From Brucella grignonensis (GTDB lineage: Bacteria > Pseudomonadota > Alphaproteobacteria > Rhizobiales > Rhizobiaceae), in NCBI RefSeq assembly GCF_002252505.1, contig NZ_NNRL01000148.1, positions 248,001 through 312,000 on the forward strand: 64,000 bases of DNA, given 5' to 3'. The position numbers and the translations under genes are program-made. Under the pieces are notes generated by a model. That model saw only the letters and a list, made by a program, of their open reading frames with translations, was not told the origin of the DNA and did not search any database. Numbering within the stretch: position 1 is the first letter of the stretch; each line of letters begins with the position of its first letter. Shown here piece after piece: positions 36,691 to 46,481 of the stretch.

Positions 36691-38085
36691 ATGAGTGAAA
36701 TTTCCTGCAAGCTTTTGATCATCGGTGGTGGTCCCGGCGGCTATGTCTGCGGCATCCGCGCAGGTCAGCTTGGTGTTGATACCGTACTCGTCGAAAAGAA
36801 GCGTCTCGGCGGTACATGTCTGAACGTCGGCTGTATTCCGTCGAAGGCGCTGATCCATGCCGCAGACGAGTTCCATCGTCTCACAACATTCGCAAACAAG
36901 GGTTCTCTTGGCATTACGGCGCAGAGCCCCGCGATTGATTTTGCCAAAACCCTTGAGTGGAAAGACGGTATCGTCAACCGCCTCAATAGCGGCGTGGCAG
37001 GGCTTCTGAAACGCTCTCATGTGCGCATGTTTCAGGGGCAGGCCCGGTTCGTCGATGGAAAGACCGTGCTGGTCGACACCGATACCGGACGCCAGACAAT
37101 CCACGCAGAAAATATCGTTATTGCGACGGGCTCTGTGCCGGTCGAAATCACCTCATTGCCGTTTGGTGGCAATATCATTTCATCGACCGAAGCACTGGCT
37201 CTCGAAAAGATACCCGAAAAACTGGCAATCGTTGGGGGCGGATATATCGGGCTCGAAATTGGCACCGCCTTTGCCAAACTCGGCTCGAAAGTCACGATCG
37301 TTGAAGCAACTGACCGGATTTTACCACAGTACGATGTGGAACTGACGCGACCAATCATGGCACGATTGAAACAGCTAGGTGTTGAGGTGCTCACCAATAC
37401 CTCTGCCAAAGGTATGAAATCGGACGGCAAAGCGTTGGAAGTCACCACATCTGATGGCGCGACCCGTTCTATCGATGCGGACAAGGTTCTCGTCACGGTC
37501 GGCCGCAAGCCGCAGACCGATGGCTGGGGGCTCAGCGAAATCCGGCTTGATATGGAAGGGCGTTTTATCCGCATTGACGATAAATGCCGCACATCCATGC
37601 GCGGTGTTTATGCAATTGGTGATGTGACCGGCGAACCGATGCTTGCTCACAGGGCTATGGTTCAAGGTGAAATGGTGGCCGAGATTATTGCGGGCGGCAA
37701 ACAGGTCTGGGACAAACGCTGCATTCCTGCAGTCTGCTTTACCGATCCTGAAATCGTGACAGTGGGCTTATCTCCTGATGAAGCCCGCAAGGCCGGATAC
37801 AATATTCAGACCGGTATTTTCCCATTCCAAGCCAATGGTCGCGCAATGACCATCGAGAGGGAGGACGGCATGATCCGCGTTGTGGCGCGGGCTGACAATC
37901 ACGTCATCCTTGGTATTCAGGCGGTCGGGGTCGGCATTTCGGAATTGTCAGCGGCTTTCGCTCAAGCGGTCGAAATGGGCGCGCGTCTGGAAGATATCGC
38001 AGGTACGATCCATGCCCACCCGACACTCAGCGAAGGCTTTGCCGAAGCCAGCATGAAGGCACTCGGCCACGCGCTCCACGTTTAA
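36691..38085 (+). CDS. lpdV: dihydrolipoamide dehydrogenase (E3) of the branched-chain complex
   Basis: A 464-residue FAD disulfide oxidoreductase that reoxidises the lipoyl groups of E2 with NAD+. FAD motif IGGGPGGYVCGIRAGQLG (residues 11-28), redox-active Cys43 and Cys48 in GGTCLNVGCIPSK, NAD motif IVGGGYIGLEIG near 180, the FAD-contacting YAIGDVTGEPMLAH, and the active-site base pair in HAHPTLSEG near 440. The bkd position identifies it as the dedicated E3. Its stop codon overlaps the stop of the convergent SURF1 gene. Confidence 0.94.
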   Translation: MSEISCKLLIIGGGPGGYVCGIRAGQLGVDTVLVEKKRLGGTCLNVGCIPSKALIHAADEFHRLTTFANKGSLGITAQSPAIDFAKTLEWKDGIVNRLNSGVAGLLKRSHVRMFQGQARFVDGKTVLVDTDTGRQTIHAENIVIATGSVPVEITSLPFGGNIISSTEALALEKIPEKLAIVGGGYIGLEIGTAFAKLGSKVTIVEATDRILPQYDVELTRPIMARLKQLGVEVLTNTSAKGMKSDGKALEVTTSDGATRSIDADKVLVTVGRKPQTDGWGLSEIRLDMEGRFIRIDDKCRTSMRGVYAIGDVTGEPMLAHRAMVQGEMVAEIIAGGKQVWDKRCIPAVCFTDPEIVTVGLSPDEARKAGYNIQTGIFPFQANGRAMTIEREDGMIRVVARADNHVILGIQAVGVGISELSAAFAQAVEMGARLEDIAGTIHAHPTLSEGFAEASMKALGHALHV

Positions 38086-38837
38086 TCTTTTGGCTTGCGC
38101 TCGTGCCGCCAGACAAAAATGGCGGCACCGGCAACCATTGCTGCAAGTGCAAACCATGTAATCGCATAAGAAAGATGGTTGTTGCGGAAAGTGACAACAG
38201 TCAGACCACCAATTGGCACGTTGCCCGGATTTGACTGTGCGTCAGCGTCGATGAAATAGGGCGCTACAGTGCCAAGACCTTCCTTGGTTGCAAAAGCCAT
38301 CACATCGCGTGAGTTCCATTCATTACGGTCGGGGTCATTGGGGCGAAGGAAAAAGCCATCCGGCTCAGGCATGCGCAGAAGACCAGTCACGGTCGTCTCA
38401 CCTGCAATCTGTGTTTCGACCCGCGTTGCAGGATCGCGCCTGGCGTCCGGTATAAAGCCACGATTGATAAATGTCAGAGCACCATCATCCGAGCGCATGG
38501 GGGTAAGGACCCAAAAACCTGATCCGCGTTCGGTCAGTGCACGGACGAGTATTTCCTTGTCGTTAAGATAGGTTCCGGTCAGCGCGACATGCCTGTATTC
38601 ATCTTCAGCCTGATTGACATTGGCCCAGTCATCACGCCCCGGCGCTGCAACTGGTTCTGCATGCACGCGAGCATCAACCCGCGCAATGAGATCAAGTTTC
38701 CATTGCAACCGCTCCACCTGCCAAATCCCCAAACCAAGAAACAAGGCAAAGAAACCCAGAGCCAGAACTGACAAAAAGCCGAGGAAGAAGCGCGATTTCT
38801 TCTGAGGAGCTTCATTCGTTTCGGCCGGGACGGACAT
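38082..38837 (-). CDS. SURF1-family cytochrome oxidase assembly protein
   Basis: A 251-residue inner-membrane protein of the SURF1/Shy1 family, which helps insert haem a into haem-copper oxidases. Two membrane helices (FLGFLSVLALGFFALFLGLGIWQVERLQWK near 17-45 and YAITWFALAAMVAGAAIFVWRHERKP at the C-terminus) flank a periplasmic domain with GFWVLTPM and FINRGFIPD. GxWQxxRxxxK and the C-terminal Y-x-x-x-W-x-x-x-A pattern are family signatures. The ATG at 38837 has AGGAAA upstream; the in-frame 38897 start is rejected. No oxidase structural genes are adjacent, so it stands alone. Confidence 0.88.
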   Translation of the reverse strand: MSVPAETNEAPQKKSRFFLGFLSVLALGFFALFLGLGIWQVERLQWKLDLIARVDARVHAEPVAAPGRDDWANVNQAEDEYRHVALTGTYLNDKEILVRALTERGSGFWVLTPMRSDDGALTFINRGFIPDARRDPATRVETQIAGETTVTGLLRMPEPDGFFLRPNDPDRNEWNSRDVMAFATKEGLGTVAPYFIDADAQSNPGNVPIGGLTVVTFRNNHLSYAITWFALAAMVAGAAIFVWRHERKPKD

Positions 38838-38950
38838 CGCAATTTCCTGATCTTGGGGGGAGGGATAGGCTGCCCTCAGATACCTCAGAAGACACATTTA
38901 AGAAAGTGCAGCACACGGCAAAAGAATGTTACTGAAAAGCGATCTTAGCC

Positions 38951-38992
38951 AAAAAAACAGCGCCGTATGTCCTCTGGGCGGACATGGCGCTG
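38951..38992 (-). terminator. strong intrinsic terminator of the 59-codon gene
   Basis: On the minus strand a stem of CAGCGCC/GGCGCTG plus ATGTCC/GGACAT (with a two-base bulge) is followed by seven T (38957-38951). It starts 17 bp past the stop of the small ORF at 39009-39188. Confidence 0.92.
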
Positions 38993-39008
38993 GCATTTAT
39001 CAATTCGG

Positions 39009-39188
39009 TTATGCGCTTTTATGAACTCTGCGTCTGCGATGCGAATAACCACCTTTTGAAAGGCGCAAAACATTGCAAACCTGTGTCCGATCTTCGGACG
39101 GCTTTTCCATCTGGGATTTTATGTTTATCAATGCCTGCTGTGTGACCACTCGATCTCTGTCGCTAGGTCCAACAATTATGCTTTTCAT
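39009..39188 (-). CDS. 59-residue basic protein (unrecognised small ORF)
   Basis: The minus-strand frame starts at the ATG at 39188 with AGGGAG eight nt upstream and ends with TAA at 39009. The product (MKSIIVGPSDRDRVVTQQ at the start, KGGYSHRRRRVHKSA at the end) is hydrophilic and strongly basic at the C-terminus, with no membrane helix. It has its own spacing from neighbours (ftsK about 200 bp upstream, SURF1 about 170 bp downstream) and a strong terminator directly after the stop, so it is a separate transcription unit. I recognise no family; nucleic-acid binding is a guess from the Arg-rich tail. A non-coding RNA of the same extent cannot be excluded. Confidence 0.62.
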   Translation of the reverse strand: MKSIIVGPSDRDRVVTQQALINIKSQMEKPSEDRTQVCNVLRLSKGGYSHRRRRVHKSA

Positions 39189-39341
39189 CGATCATTCTCC
39201 CTGTTTTTGGGCGCGGCGACAGTTTCGAAAACTACGCCGACCGGTAGTCAAGAATGTACGAATGAACCAATTATTAACCTAAATGGGTAGCTTGACAAGC
39301 GCCGTTTTGCAACTTTGCGTAAGCCCTTGTCCATACGCATG

Positions 39342-39373
39342 AAAAAGCCGGAACGCCCATGCGCCCCGGCTTT
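39342..39373 (-). terminator. intrinsic terminator of the ftsK-like gene
   Basis: On the minus strand AAAGCCGG / CCGGCTTT pairs around a GC-rich loop, followed by TTTTT at 39346-39342. It lies about 23 bp past the stop at 39396. Confidence 0.88.
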
Positions 39374-39395
39374 CTGACACCGTTATCTCAACCGA

Positions 39396-41924
39396 TCAGT
39401 CGCGATTGCCACTCAGAATTTCGCGTTTTCCGACATGATTGGCAGCACCAACCAGACCTTCCTGTTCCATACGTTCAACGAGCGAAGCAGCACGGTTATA
39501 GCCGATACCCAAACGGCGCTGGATATAGGAGGTCGAGCATTTCTTGTCACGCATCACAACCTTGACGGCCTGCTCATAGACATCGTCGCCATCTTCCGAA
39601 TCCATCGCAGAGTTGTCAAAAACCGCGACATCCTGCGCTGTGTCTTCTTCTTCCTCATCTTCGGTCACAGTTGCCAGATAGTCTGGACGACCTTGTTCCT
39701 TCAGATGATTGACGACCTTCTCGACTTCTTCATCTGAAACGAACGGCCCATGGACGCGGACGATACGGCCACCACCGGCCATATGAAGCATATCGCCCTG
39801 GCCGAGGAGTTGTTCTGCGCCCATTTCGCCAAGGATCGTACGGCTGTCGATCTTGGACGTCACCTGGAACGAGATACGGGTCGGGAAGTTGGCCTTGATG
39901 GTGCCGGTGATAACGTCGACCGAAGGGCGCTGCGTTGCCATGATGAGGTGAATACCAGCCGCACGAGCCATCTGTGCGAGACGCTGTACGGCACCTTCGA
40001 TGTCCTTGCCAGCAACCATCATCAGGTCGGCCATTTCGTCGATAATAACGACGATATACGGCATCGGCGTCAGGTCGAGTTCTTCCTGAACGTAAGTTGG
40101 CTCGCCTGTTTCCTTGTCAAAGCCGGACTGCACCGTGCACATTACGGTTTCGCCCTTGCCCTTGGCAGAAGCTGCGCGCTGATTGAAACCTTCGATGTTA
40201 CGCACGCCCAGACGTGCCATCTTGCGATAGCGGTCTTCCATTTCGCGCACGGCCCATTTCAGAGCCACAACGGCCTTCTTCGGGTCGGTAACGACTGGCG
40301 TCAGAAGGTGCGGAATACCATCATAGATGGAGAGCTCCAGCATCTTTGGATCGACCATGATCAGGCGGCATTCTTCCGGTTTGAAGCGGTAGAGCAGCGA
40401 CAGGATCATCGTGTTGATGGCGACCGACTTACCGGAACCGGTGGTGCCGGCAACGAGCAGGTGAGGCATCTTTGCCAGTTCTGCGATGATCGGCTCGCCA
40501 CCGATGCCTTTACCGAGGCAAAGTGGCAGACGATAATTTGAAGACTCGAACGTACGAGAGTCGATCATCTCACGGAGATAAACCGTTTCGCGATTGGCAT
40601 TCGGCAGTTCAATACCGATGACATTGCGACCCGGAACGACGGCGACGCGAGCCGACAATGCCGACATCGAACGGGCAATATCATCAGCAAGACCAATGAC
40701 ACGGGAAGACTTCACACCCGGTGCAGGTTCAAATTCATAGAGCGTAACGACCGGGCCGGGGCGAACATGAATGATCTCGCCACGCACGCCAAAATCTTCC
40801 AGCACGCTTTCGAGAAGACCAGCACTGCGTTCAAGCATTTCCTGCGTGATCACATTGCCTTCAAGCGATGGCGGCTCCTGAAGCAGATCACGCGGCGGAA
40901 ACTCATAGTCGCCATGCATAACGATCGCCTCTGTCCGGGGGAGGGGCTGAGGCTGATAAAGCGCAATAGAAGGTGCTGCTTTCGCTGGAACAGGAGCAGC
41001 AACTGGCGCTGGTTGTTCTGCTTCTTCAACAATCTGCTCTTCGACAACATTGAGAACCACATCGGCTTCGACAGGTTCTTCAACTGCCGCTACGACTTCC
41101 TCAATCTTCGGTGCCGCCGCTTCAACGGCTGGTGTCGCAGGCGCTTCGATCTGAACGGCAACAGATTCCGGTATAATCGGTGCTTCAACCTTTACCTCTG
41201 CTACAGGCGCAACAACAGGCTGTGGCGCAGGTTCGGTGACGACTGGCTGCGCGACCGCAGCAACTGGTGCATCTTCAACTTTCTGCTTGTTCCACTCGAC
41301 AGTGCGGAACTGCGCAATGATGGATTCAACCGTTGGAACAGGACGCTTTGGTGTCTCTGCGACGACAGCGGCAACTGGCTGCGCCGGGGCTGAATCGAAA
41401 TCGAAGCTTTCCCAGAATGCGAAATCCGACAGATGGGCAAATGCGGAAACAGCTGCATTACTGATCGGTTCAGCATGCACCGTTACTGCAACCTGCACGG
41501 GTGCAACTTCAATCGACTGCACAACGGGCGGCTGCGCGATGGGGGCAACAGCGGCGGCCGTCACAACTGGTGGCACAGGTGCGACAGGCGTACGAACCAT
41601 ATTTTGTGAGACGGATTGCTGTAGAGCTGCAACAGCCATCGGCTGAGATTCAGCGGCTTTCGCAACTTCGGCAGAAGAAGTTTCTGGAGCGACTACCTTC
41701 GTGCGACCGTTGATATCCGGCAGATCTTCGCCGCGGCGGCGAACGAGTTCAACCTCCGGCGTACGGGTAAAGCGTACATTTGCCCCCAGCGAGAAATGCG
41801 CCTTCCACGCTCCGTCCGAATCCGGTGAATGCGCTCCCAACGGGTCGCGTTGCTGCTTCTGCTCAGAAGCAGATTCTGCACGATTACCATTATTATGGGG
41901 AAAATTTTCTCTCAAATTACGCAT
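39396..41924 (-). CDS. FtsK/SpoIIIE-family DNA translocase without membrane segments
   Basis: An 842-residue DNA pump. The N-terminal 340 residues are a disordered Ala/Pro/Val/Glu linker with no transmembrane helices, unlike canonical FtsK (four). Then come the alpha domain (about 345-430), the RecA-like beta domain with Walker [15 protein letters not shown] near residue 490 and Walker [13 protein letters not shown], and the gamma winged helix at the C-terminus ([25 protein letters not shown]) that reads polar KOPS-type sequences. The motor region is close to FtsK. Many Rhizobiales carry a membrane-bound FtsK and a second soluble one; this appears to be the second. ATG with AGGTAT upstream. 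Confidence 0.9.
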   Translation of the reverse strand: MRNLRENFPHNNGNRAESASEQKQQRDPLGAHSPDSDGAWKAHFSLGANVRFTRTPEVELVRRRGEDLPDINGRTKVVAPETSSAEVAKAAESQPMAVAALQQSVSQNMVRTPVAPVPPVVTAAAVAPIAQPPVVQSIEVAPVQVAVTVHAEPISNAAVSAFAHLSDFAFWESFDFDSAPAQPVAAVVAETPKRPVPTVESIIAQFRTVEWNKQKVEDAPVAAVAQPVVTEPAPQPVVAPVAEVKVEAPIIPESVAVQIEAPATPAVEAAAPKIEEVVAAVEEPVEADVVLNVVEEQIVEEAEQPAPVAAPVPAKAAPSIALYQPQPLPRTEAIVMHGDYEFPPRDLLQEPPSLEGNVITQEMLERSAGLLESVLEDFGVRGEIIHVRPGPVVTLYEFEPAPGVKSSRVIGLADDIARSMSALSARVAVVPGRNVIGIELPNANRETVYLREMIDSRTFESSNYRLPLCLGKGIGGEPIIAELAKMPHLLVAGTTGSGKSVAINTMILSLLYRFKPEECRLIMVDPKMLELSIYDGIPHLLTPVVTDPKKAVVALKWAVREMEDRYRKMARLGVRNIEGFNQRAASAKGKGETVMCTVQSGFDKETGEPTYVQEELDLTPMPYIVVIIDEMADLMMVAGKDIEGAVQRLAQMARAAGIHLIMATQRPSVDVITGTIKANFPTRISFQVTSKIDSRTILGEMGAEQLLGQGDMLHMAGGGRIVRVHGPFVSDEEVEKVVNHLKEQGRPDYLATVTEDEEEEDTAQDVAVFDNSAMDSEDGDDVYEQAVKVVMRDKKCSTSYIQRRLGIGYNRAASLVERMEQEGLVGAANHVGKREILSGNRD

Positions 41925-42441
41925 GATACCTGAACCATAGATATGTCGCCCGAATGAGCCTTAGTAATAAAAAATGAAGGTTAACAACCCCCTTCACAAA
42001 TCACTCAAAACCGACAAATTTCTTGGAGGGGATAAGCCGCAAGGTAATCATGGAATCCATAGATTAAAGAGCATTATTAATAAATAACATATATTTATGT
42101 ATATTTATTAATTTGAATTATTAGAACAAAGCCAGTGCACGATAAGGTTTACAGTTGCGATGGCGATTGAATGTGCACTCCGCCCCGAGACTCATCGTGC
42201 CACCACCTGTTCGAGTCGCTTGTCGGTAAGCAGCATCCACTTCTGAAAAGCGTGCCGAGCTGGAAGCTGCGTCCCGCATCGAAGCGCTTTGAGAGTGTCA
42301 TGAAAGCCGCACCGGCCCATTACTTATGCTCACTTTAAGCAAAAGTGCGGATTTTTCTCAGGGCTCTCATTGACAGATGCCATTCGGAGGCGCAGCAAAA
42401 GCACCGTAGAATTTCGGCCGGAAAGAGGGGATCAGCGCGGC
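41925..42441. other. 517-bp intergenic region between ftsK-like and MFS genes
   Basis: Divergent promoter region. It has an AT-rich segment (about 42060-42125) with the dyad TTAATAAATA / TATTTATTAA at 42077-42111, then GC-richer sequence towards the MFS gene. No ORF with a ribosome site and no RNA structure was found. Confidence 0.6.
42077..42111. promoter_or_regulatory. AT-rich dyad, candidate nucleoid-protein or repressor site
   Basis: A perfect 10-bp inverted repeat, TTAATAAATA / TATTTATTAA, is separated by 15 bp of T/A-step-rich sequence. Such tracts bind xenogeneic silencers and MucR/Ros-type proteins in Rhizobiales. The assignment is by composition only. Confidence 0.4.
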
Positions 42442-43752
42442 ATGAAAGTTACTATCGAACAAACGCTCGATCAGGCCGGAGCAGGCTCCTTCCAGCGTAA
42501 CCTTCTCGGCGTATTCGGACTGGTCTGGGCTGCGGATGCCATGCAGGTATTGGCTGTAGGTTTCACCGCCGCTTCGATCGCCATGACTTTCGACTTAACC
42601 GTCCCGCAAGCCCTGCAGACCGGAACCCTGTTCTTTCTGGGCATGTTGATAGGTGCAGCGCTTTTCGGCCGGCTCGCTGATAAATATGGTCGTCGTCGCG
42701 TGCTTCTCATCACCGTTGCCTGCGATGCCGTGTTCGGGCTGCTGTCAGCTTTCTCTCCCAATTTTGCCATTCTGCTTGGCTTGCGCTTTCTGACAGGCAT
42801 CGCGGTTGGTGGTACCTTACCTGTCGATTATGCGATGATGGCAGAATTCCTTCCCTCCAAGAACCGTGGCCACTGGCTGGTGATGCTTGAAGGTTTCTGG
42901 GCTGTCGGCACCGTCATCATTGCGCTGGCCGCATGGGCCGCAAGCCTTGCAGGCGTGGCGGATGCCTGGCGCTATATCTTTGTCGTGACTGCGGCACCGG
43001 CTTTGATTGGCATCTGGTTGCGTTTCTGGGTGCCGGAATCGCCGATGCATCTGCTCAAAACGGGCCAGGCCAAAGAAGCAAAGGCCGTTATGAATCGCGT
43101 CCTTCGCAAGAACGGCAAATCTGAACTGCCACCGAAGGCGATGCTTGAAGCACCGCTTCTCGTGACCAACGAAAGGCTGTTATCGCCCAACTTGCGTCAG
43201 CGCACGCTAACCACGTTGGCGATCTGGTTTCTGGTGTCGGTCTCCTATTACGGCATTTTCACATGGATCCCGGCGAAGCTTGCCGGTGACGGCTTCGGTT
43301 TTGTGCGCGGATATGGTTTTCTGGTTATCGTCGCTCTGGCGCAATTGCCGGGCTATGCGCTTGCGGCCTATGGCGTCGAAGCATGGGGGCGCAAGAAGAC
43401 GCTGATCGGCTTTCTCTTCATCAGTGCGGCGGCATGCGCGCTCTTCACAGTTGCTGGCAGTTCGACCCTGGTTGGCGCTTCAATCCTGATCATGAGCTTT
43501 GCTCTGCTTGGGACCTGGGGCGCACTTTATGCCTTTACGCCTGAGCTTTATCCAACAGCCCTGCGTGCAAGCGGGATGGGTGCGGCAGGCGCTATGGCTC
43601 GCCTTGGTGGCCTACTCGCACCATCTGCCCTCGCTTTGGTCATCAGCCAAAGCTTCAATATGGCAGTAGCAATGTTTGCTGGATTGCTGGCATTGGCCGG
43701 AATCATTGCATTTTTCATCAATGTGGAAACGCGTGACAAGGCACTGAACTGA
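42442..43752 (+). CDS. MFS transporter, NiaP/SV2-like
   Basis: A 436-residue, 12-helix major facilitator protein. The motif A copy GRLADKYGRRRVLL follows helix 2, and helix 4-5 has the NiaP/SV2-type sequence LPVDYAMMAEFLPSKNRGHWLVMLEGFWAVG. Relatives transport organic acids such as nicotinate, aromatic acids or sugars; the substrate here is not clear. The frame is open to 42370, but the ATG at 42442 begins the family N-terminus and has AGAGGGG upstream. It is followed by a bidirectional terminator and convergent with rhaK. Confidence 0.87.
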   Translation: MKVTIEQTLDQAGAGSFQRNLLGVFGLVWAADAMQVLAVGFTAASIAMTFDLTVPQALQTGTLFFLGMLIGAALFGRLADKYGRRRVLLITVACDAVFGLLSAFSPNFAILLGLRFLTGIAVGGTLPVDYAMMAEFLPSKNRGHWLVMLEGFWAVGTVIIALAAWAASLAGVADAWRYIFVVTAAPALIGIWLRFWVPESPMHLLKTGQAKEAKAVMNRVLRKNGKSELPPKAMLEAPLLVTNERLLSPNLRQRTLTTLAIWFLVSVSYYGIFTWIPAKLAGDGFGFVRGYGFLVIVALAQLPGYALAAYGVEAWGRKKTLIGFLFISAAACALFTVAGSSTLVGASILIMSFALLGTWGALYAFTPELYPTALRASGMGAAGAMARLGGLLAPSALALVISQSFNMAVAMFAGLLALAGIIAFFINVETRDKALN

Positions 43753-43756
43753 TAAA

Positions 43757-43795
43757 AAAGCCCGGATTTCATACTTGAAATCCGGGCTTTCTTTA
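43757..43795. terminator. bidirectional intrinsic terminator between MFS gene and rhaK
   Basis: A 15-bp perfect stem, AAAGCCCGGATTTCA / TGAAATCCGGGCTTT, with a TACT loop. CTTT follows on the plus strand and TTTT (complement of the A run) on the minus strand, so both convergent units end here. Confidence 0.95.
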
Positions 43796-43804
43796 ACAAA
43801 TTTA

Positions 43805-45166
43805 TTAACTAGACAGACTTAACCATTGTTTTTTATAATTTTTATATCGATCATTATCCGCTGAATATCTTTGATTGTGCATCACGGGAATTGTGGCTCC
43901 GGCTAATAGTGCTGCACCTGATGCCGTTCCAGTCGACCCCGAAACAGCAATCACTTCCCGCTCTGAAAAGCCAGCCAGTGCTGAGAGATAGAAACTGTTT
44001 GCTGCAAATGGTCCTTCAACAATAATTGGTCCGTCGGCACCCAACAGATCAAGACATGCTTCCGTCATCAGCGCTGCATAAAGGCAAGCGGCCACATAAC
44101 GCGCTTCCGAGCTGGCGCCTTCTGCATTAACCCAGCGCAGACTTCTATCCGGGTAAGGACCGCAGCTGGGCACAGCCGACGGCAGTGCCATGATGCCACG
44201 GTTCAGAACCTCATCAAGTATTCCGGTACGCTTACTCAATGAAGGCGCCTCAAGACCGTCTGTCATCAGGTCGAATTCCCGCCCGCCCATATAACGTGCA
44301 GATGGAACCGCACGGCCATAGGCATCAACATTGGCCAGTGTATCGCGTTTTGGGTCGAGGCCATTCAGATCACCGCCCACCGCAAAGCTCACCACCCAGG
44401 TGCCGGTGGAGACGACCGAAAACGGTGGCTTACGATCCAAGAGGTGCGCCAGCAGCGACGCATTGGAATCGTGAATACCGCAGTGAACCTGCACACAACT
44501 CGACAATCCTATTTCATCGGCGAGCTCTGGACACAGCGCCCCGAGCGCATCAAATGCAGATCTTAAAGGGGGAAATTTGCCTTCAAGGCCCAGATTTTCG
44601 ACCAGCGATGAATAGGTGCCGCTCTTTGGACACCACAGATCGGTGTGGCAACCAAGCGATGTAACTTCAACGGAAGCAATGCCGGTAAGCCGATACGCCC
44701 AATATTGCGGATAGGTCAGAATGAGGTGCACGTCGGCAAAATTATCGGGAAACTCGGTTTTCAGATAATGAAGCTGTGCGCCGACATTGAGCCCAAGCGA
44801 TAGTGTCGATGAGAAGGTTTCATCAAAAGGTGGTTTGATACGCGCATAAGCTGCGCGAATTTCAGGCCCGTAGTCATGCTCGTAATCGAGCACAGGCATG
44901 GCGAGTTCGCCATTCTTGTCTAGCAGGGCAACACTCGCACCGTGGGTCGTTATCGATATGGCGTCAAAGCCCGGTTCTTTCGCAAAGGCTTTCAGACTAT
45001 GGAGGAAAAAGCTCCACAAGGCCTCAATGTTATAATGCGGATAGGGGCCATCGCGTCGTACTGTGTTTGGTGTACGATGAACGGCGATCTCTTCTCCCGT
45101 TTTGGCGTTCAAAAGAACGGTCTTGGCATTGGTTTTGCCAATATCAAGAATGGCAATGCGCTTCAT
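43805..45166 (-). CDS. rhaK: rhamnulose/rhamnose kinase RhaK (FGGY family)
   Basis: A 453-residue FGGY-family sugar kinase, last gene of the rhaRSTPQUK operon. The N-terminal phosphate loop is [28 protein letters not shown] and [12 protein letters not shown] follow, the [16 protein letters not shown] segment contains the catalytic Asp, and STGTWVVSF is the adenosine-side loop; [16 protein letters not shown] closes the domain. In Rhizobium leguminosarum RhaK is needed both for catabolism and for ABC-dependent rhamnose uptake. It overlaps rhaU by 4 nt. Confidence 0.93.
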   Translation of the reverse strand: MKRIAILDIGKTNAKTVLLNAKTGEEIAVHRTPNTVRRDGPYPHYNIEALWSFFLHSLKAFAKEPGFDAISITTHGASVALLDKNGELAMPVLDYEHDYGPEIRAAYARIKPPFDETFSSTLSLGLNVGAQLHYLKTEFPDNFADVHLILTYPQYWAYRLTGIASVEVTSLGCHTDLWCPKSGTYSSLVENLGLEGKFPPLRSAFDALGALCPELADEIGLSSCVQVHCGIHDSNASLLAHLLDRKPPFSVVSTGTWVVSFAVGGDLNGLDPKRDTLANVDAYGRAVPSARYMGGREFDLMTDGLEAPSLSKRTGILDEVLNRGIMALPSAVPSCGPYPDRSLRWVNAEGASSEARYVAACLYAALMTEACLDLLGADGPIIVEGPFAANSFYLSALAGFSEREVIAVSGSTGTASGAALLAGATIPVMHNQRYSADNDRYKNYKKQWLSLSS

Positions 45167-45483
45167 GGCATATGAAATACGGGTTTGAGGTCTGAGGAAA
45201 TCGGCGAATTATCTGGATTGGTTTCCATGATGTCCGCCATATGCGCCCACCACTTTTTCATCACGGAATGATCGGGCAGGGCGGCCATGCCATGCAGCTT
45301 CGTGCGCGTGAGAACCCCAAATAGGATATGCGTTTGTTCATCCAGCCATATTGAATAATCAGACACGCCCGCCTCATGCAGAAGACCAACAAGTTCAGGC
45401 CAGATTTCGTCGTGGCGGCGTCGATACTCAGCCTCCATACCGGGATGAAGCTGCATACGAAAAGCATAACGTTCCGTTGTCAT
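45163..45483 (-). CDS. rhaU: L-rhamnose mutarotase RhaU
   Basis: A 106-residue ferredoxin-fold mutarotase that interconverts alpha- and beta-L-rhamnose. The family sequence is [45 protein letters not shown], with the catalytic His in RRRHDEIWP and the C-terminal [22 protein letters not shown]. Size matches RhaU/RhaM. ATGA overlap with rhaK and a similar overlap with rhaQ show coupling. Confidence 0.96.
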   Translation of the reverse strand: MTTERYAFRMQLHPGMEAEYRRRHDEIWPELVGLLHEAGVSDYSIWLDEQTHILFGVLTRTKLHGMAALPDHSVMKKWWAHMADIMETNPDNSPISSDLKPVFHMP

Positions 45484-46481
45484 GTTCTGTGCCTCGCCTT
45501 GAATTTGCGCCCAAGGATGGGAAGTGAAATGGTGATGATCAGCAGAAGCCCGATGAAGATCGACATTACGATGCCCGGCACATTGAGAAGCCCAAGCCCG
45601 AAGGTCACAAGTCCCATCACGAAGGCTGCGATCACCACACCGATAATGCTTCCGGCACCGCCCAGGATCGACACGCCGCCAAGAACCACCATTGTCACCA
45701 CCTCAAGTTCCCATCCCTGCGCGATAGAAGGGCGGGTAGAGCCAAGGCGGGACGTAAGACAGACAGCTGCAATGCCGCTCATGACGCCGGTCAGCAAAAA
45801 CAGAGTGAATTTCATCCGCTCTACCGGAATGCCGGAAAAGCGCGCTGCAAACTCATTATTGCCGATGGCATAAATCCGGCGACCAAAGCTGGTGCAATGG
45901 AGAAGCACGCCGAAAATAATGGCGGCAACAATGAACAGCACAAATTCAAATGAGAAAACCCAGAAGACGTAGCCCTGTCCGAAATAGGCAAAGCTTGCCG
46001 GGTAGCCGCCATAGGCTTTATCACCAAGCACAATATAGGAAATGCCGCGAAAGAGGCTCATGGTGCCGATGGTGACGACAATGGAAGGGAGTTTCAGCCC
46101 CGCAACAAGACCGCCATTGATCGCTCCGCAGACAAGGCCTGTACCAATACCGATAAACACCAATCCGGGCGTGCCGACGCCTGCTTGTGCTGCAGCTCCC
46201 ATCGCTGTGGAGGCCAGTGCGATAATCGCCGCTACCGACAGATCAATCTCGCCAGAGATGATCAATAGCGTCATGGCAAAAGCGATGAGTGCTTTTTCCG
46301 TGAAATTGAAAGTCGCGTCCGACAGGTTCCACGCATTGAGGAAAAACGGCGAGGCAAACGCATTTGCAATGAAGATCGCAATCGCAACACCAAGCAGCAG
46401 CATTTCCCAACTGGCGAACAGGCGGGTATAGGAGGTTCCCAGCCGATCGGGGATTTGGCGGCGTTCGGTTATGTCGCTCAC
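45480..46481 (-). CDS. rhaQ: L-rhamnose ABC transporter permease RhaQ
   Basis: A 333-residue membrane permease of the ribose/autoinducer (CUT2) type, with about eight to ten helices. Conserved features are [30 protein letters not shown] (the SGxIDLSVG motif), [24 protein letters not shown] and [26 protein letters not shown]. Together with RhaP it forms the pore. ORF overlaps its neighbours on both sides by 4 nt. Confidence 0.92.
   Translation of the reverse strand: MSDITERRQIPDRLGTSYTRLFASWEMLLLGVAIAIFIANAFASPFFLNAWNLSDATFNFTEKALIAFAMTLLIISGEIDLSVAAIIALASTAMGAAAQAGVGTPGLVFIGIGTGLVCGAINGGLVAGLKLPSIVVTIGTMSLFRGISYIVLGDKAYGGYPASFAYFGQGYVFWVFSFEFVLFIVAAIIFGVLLHCTSFGRRIYAIGNNEFAARFSGIPVERMKFTLFLLTGVMSGIAAVCLTSRLGSTRPSIAQGWELEVVTMVVLGGVSILGGAGSIIGVVIAAFVMGLVTFGLGLLNVPGIVMSIFIGLLLIITISLPILGRKFKARHRT

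Noticed and set aside
39750-40541. 263-codon plus-strand frame opposite the ftsK-like gene
   Set aside because: Antisense to the conserved motor domain; product has no recognisable family.
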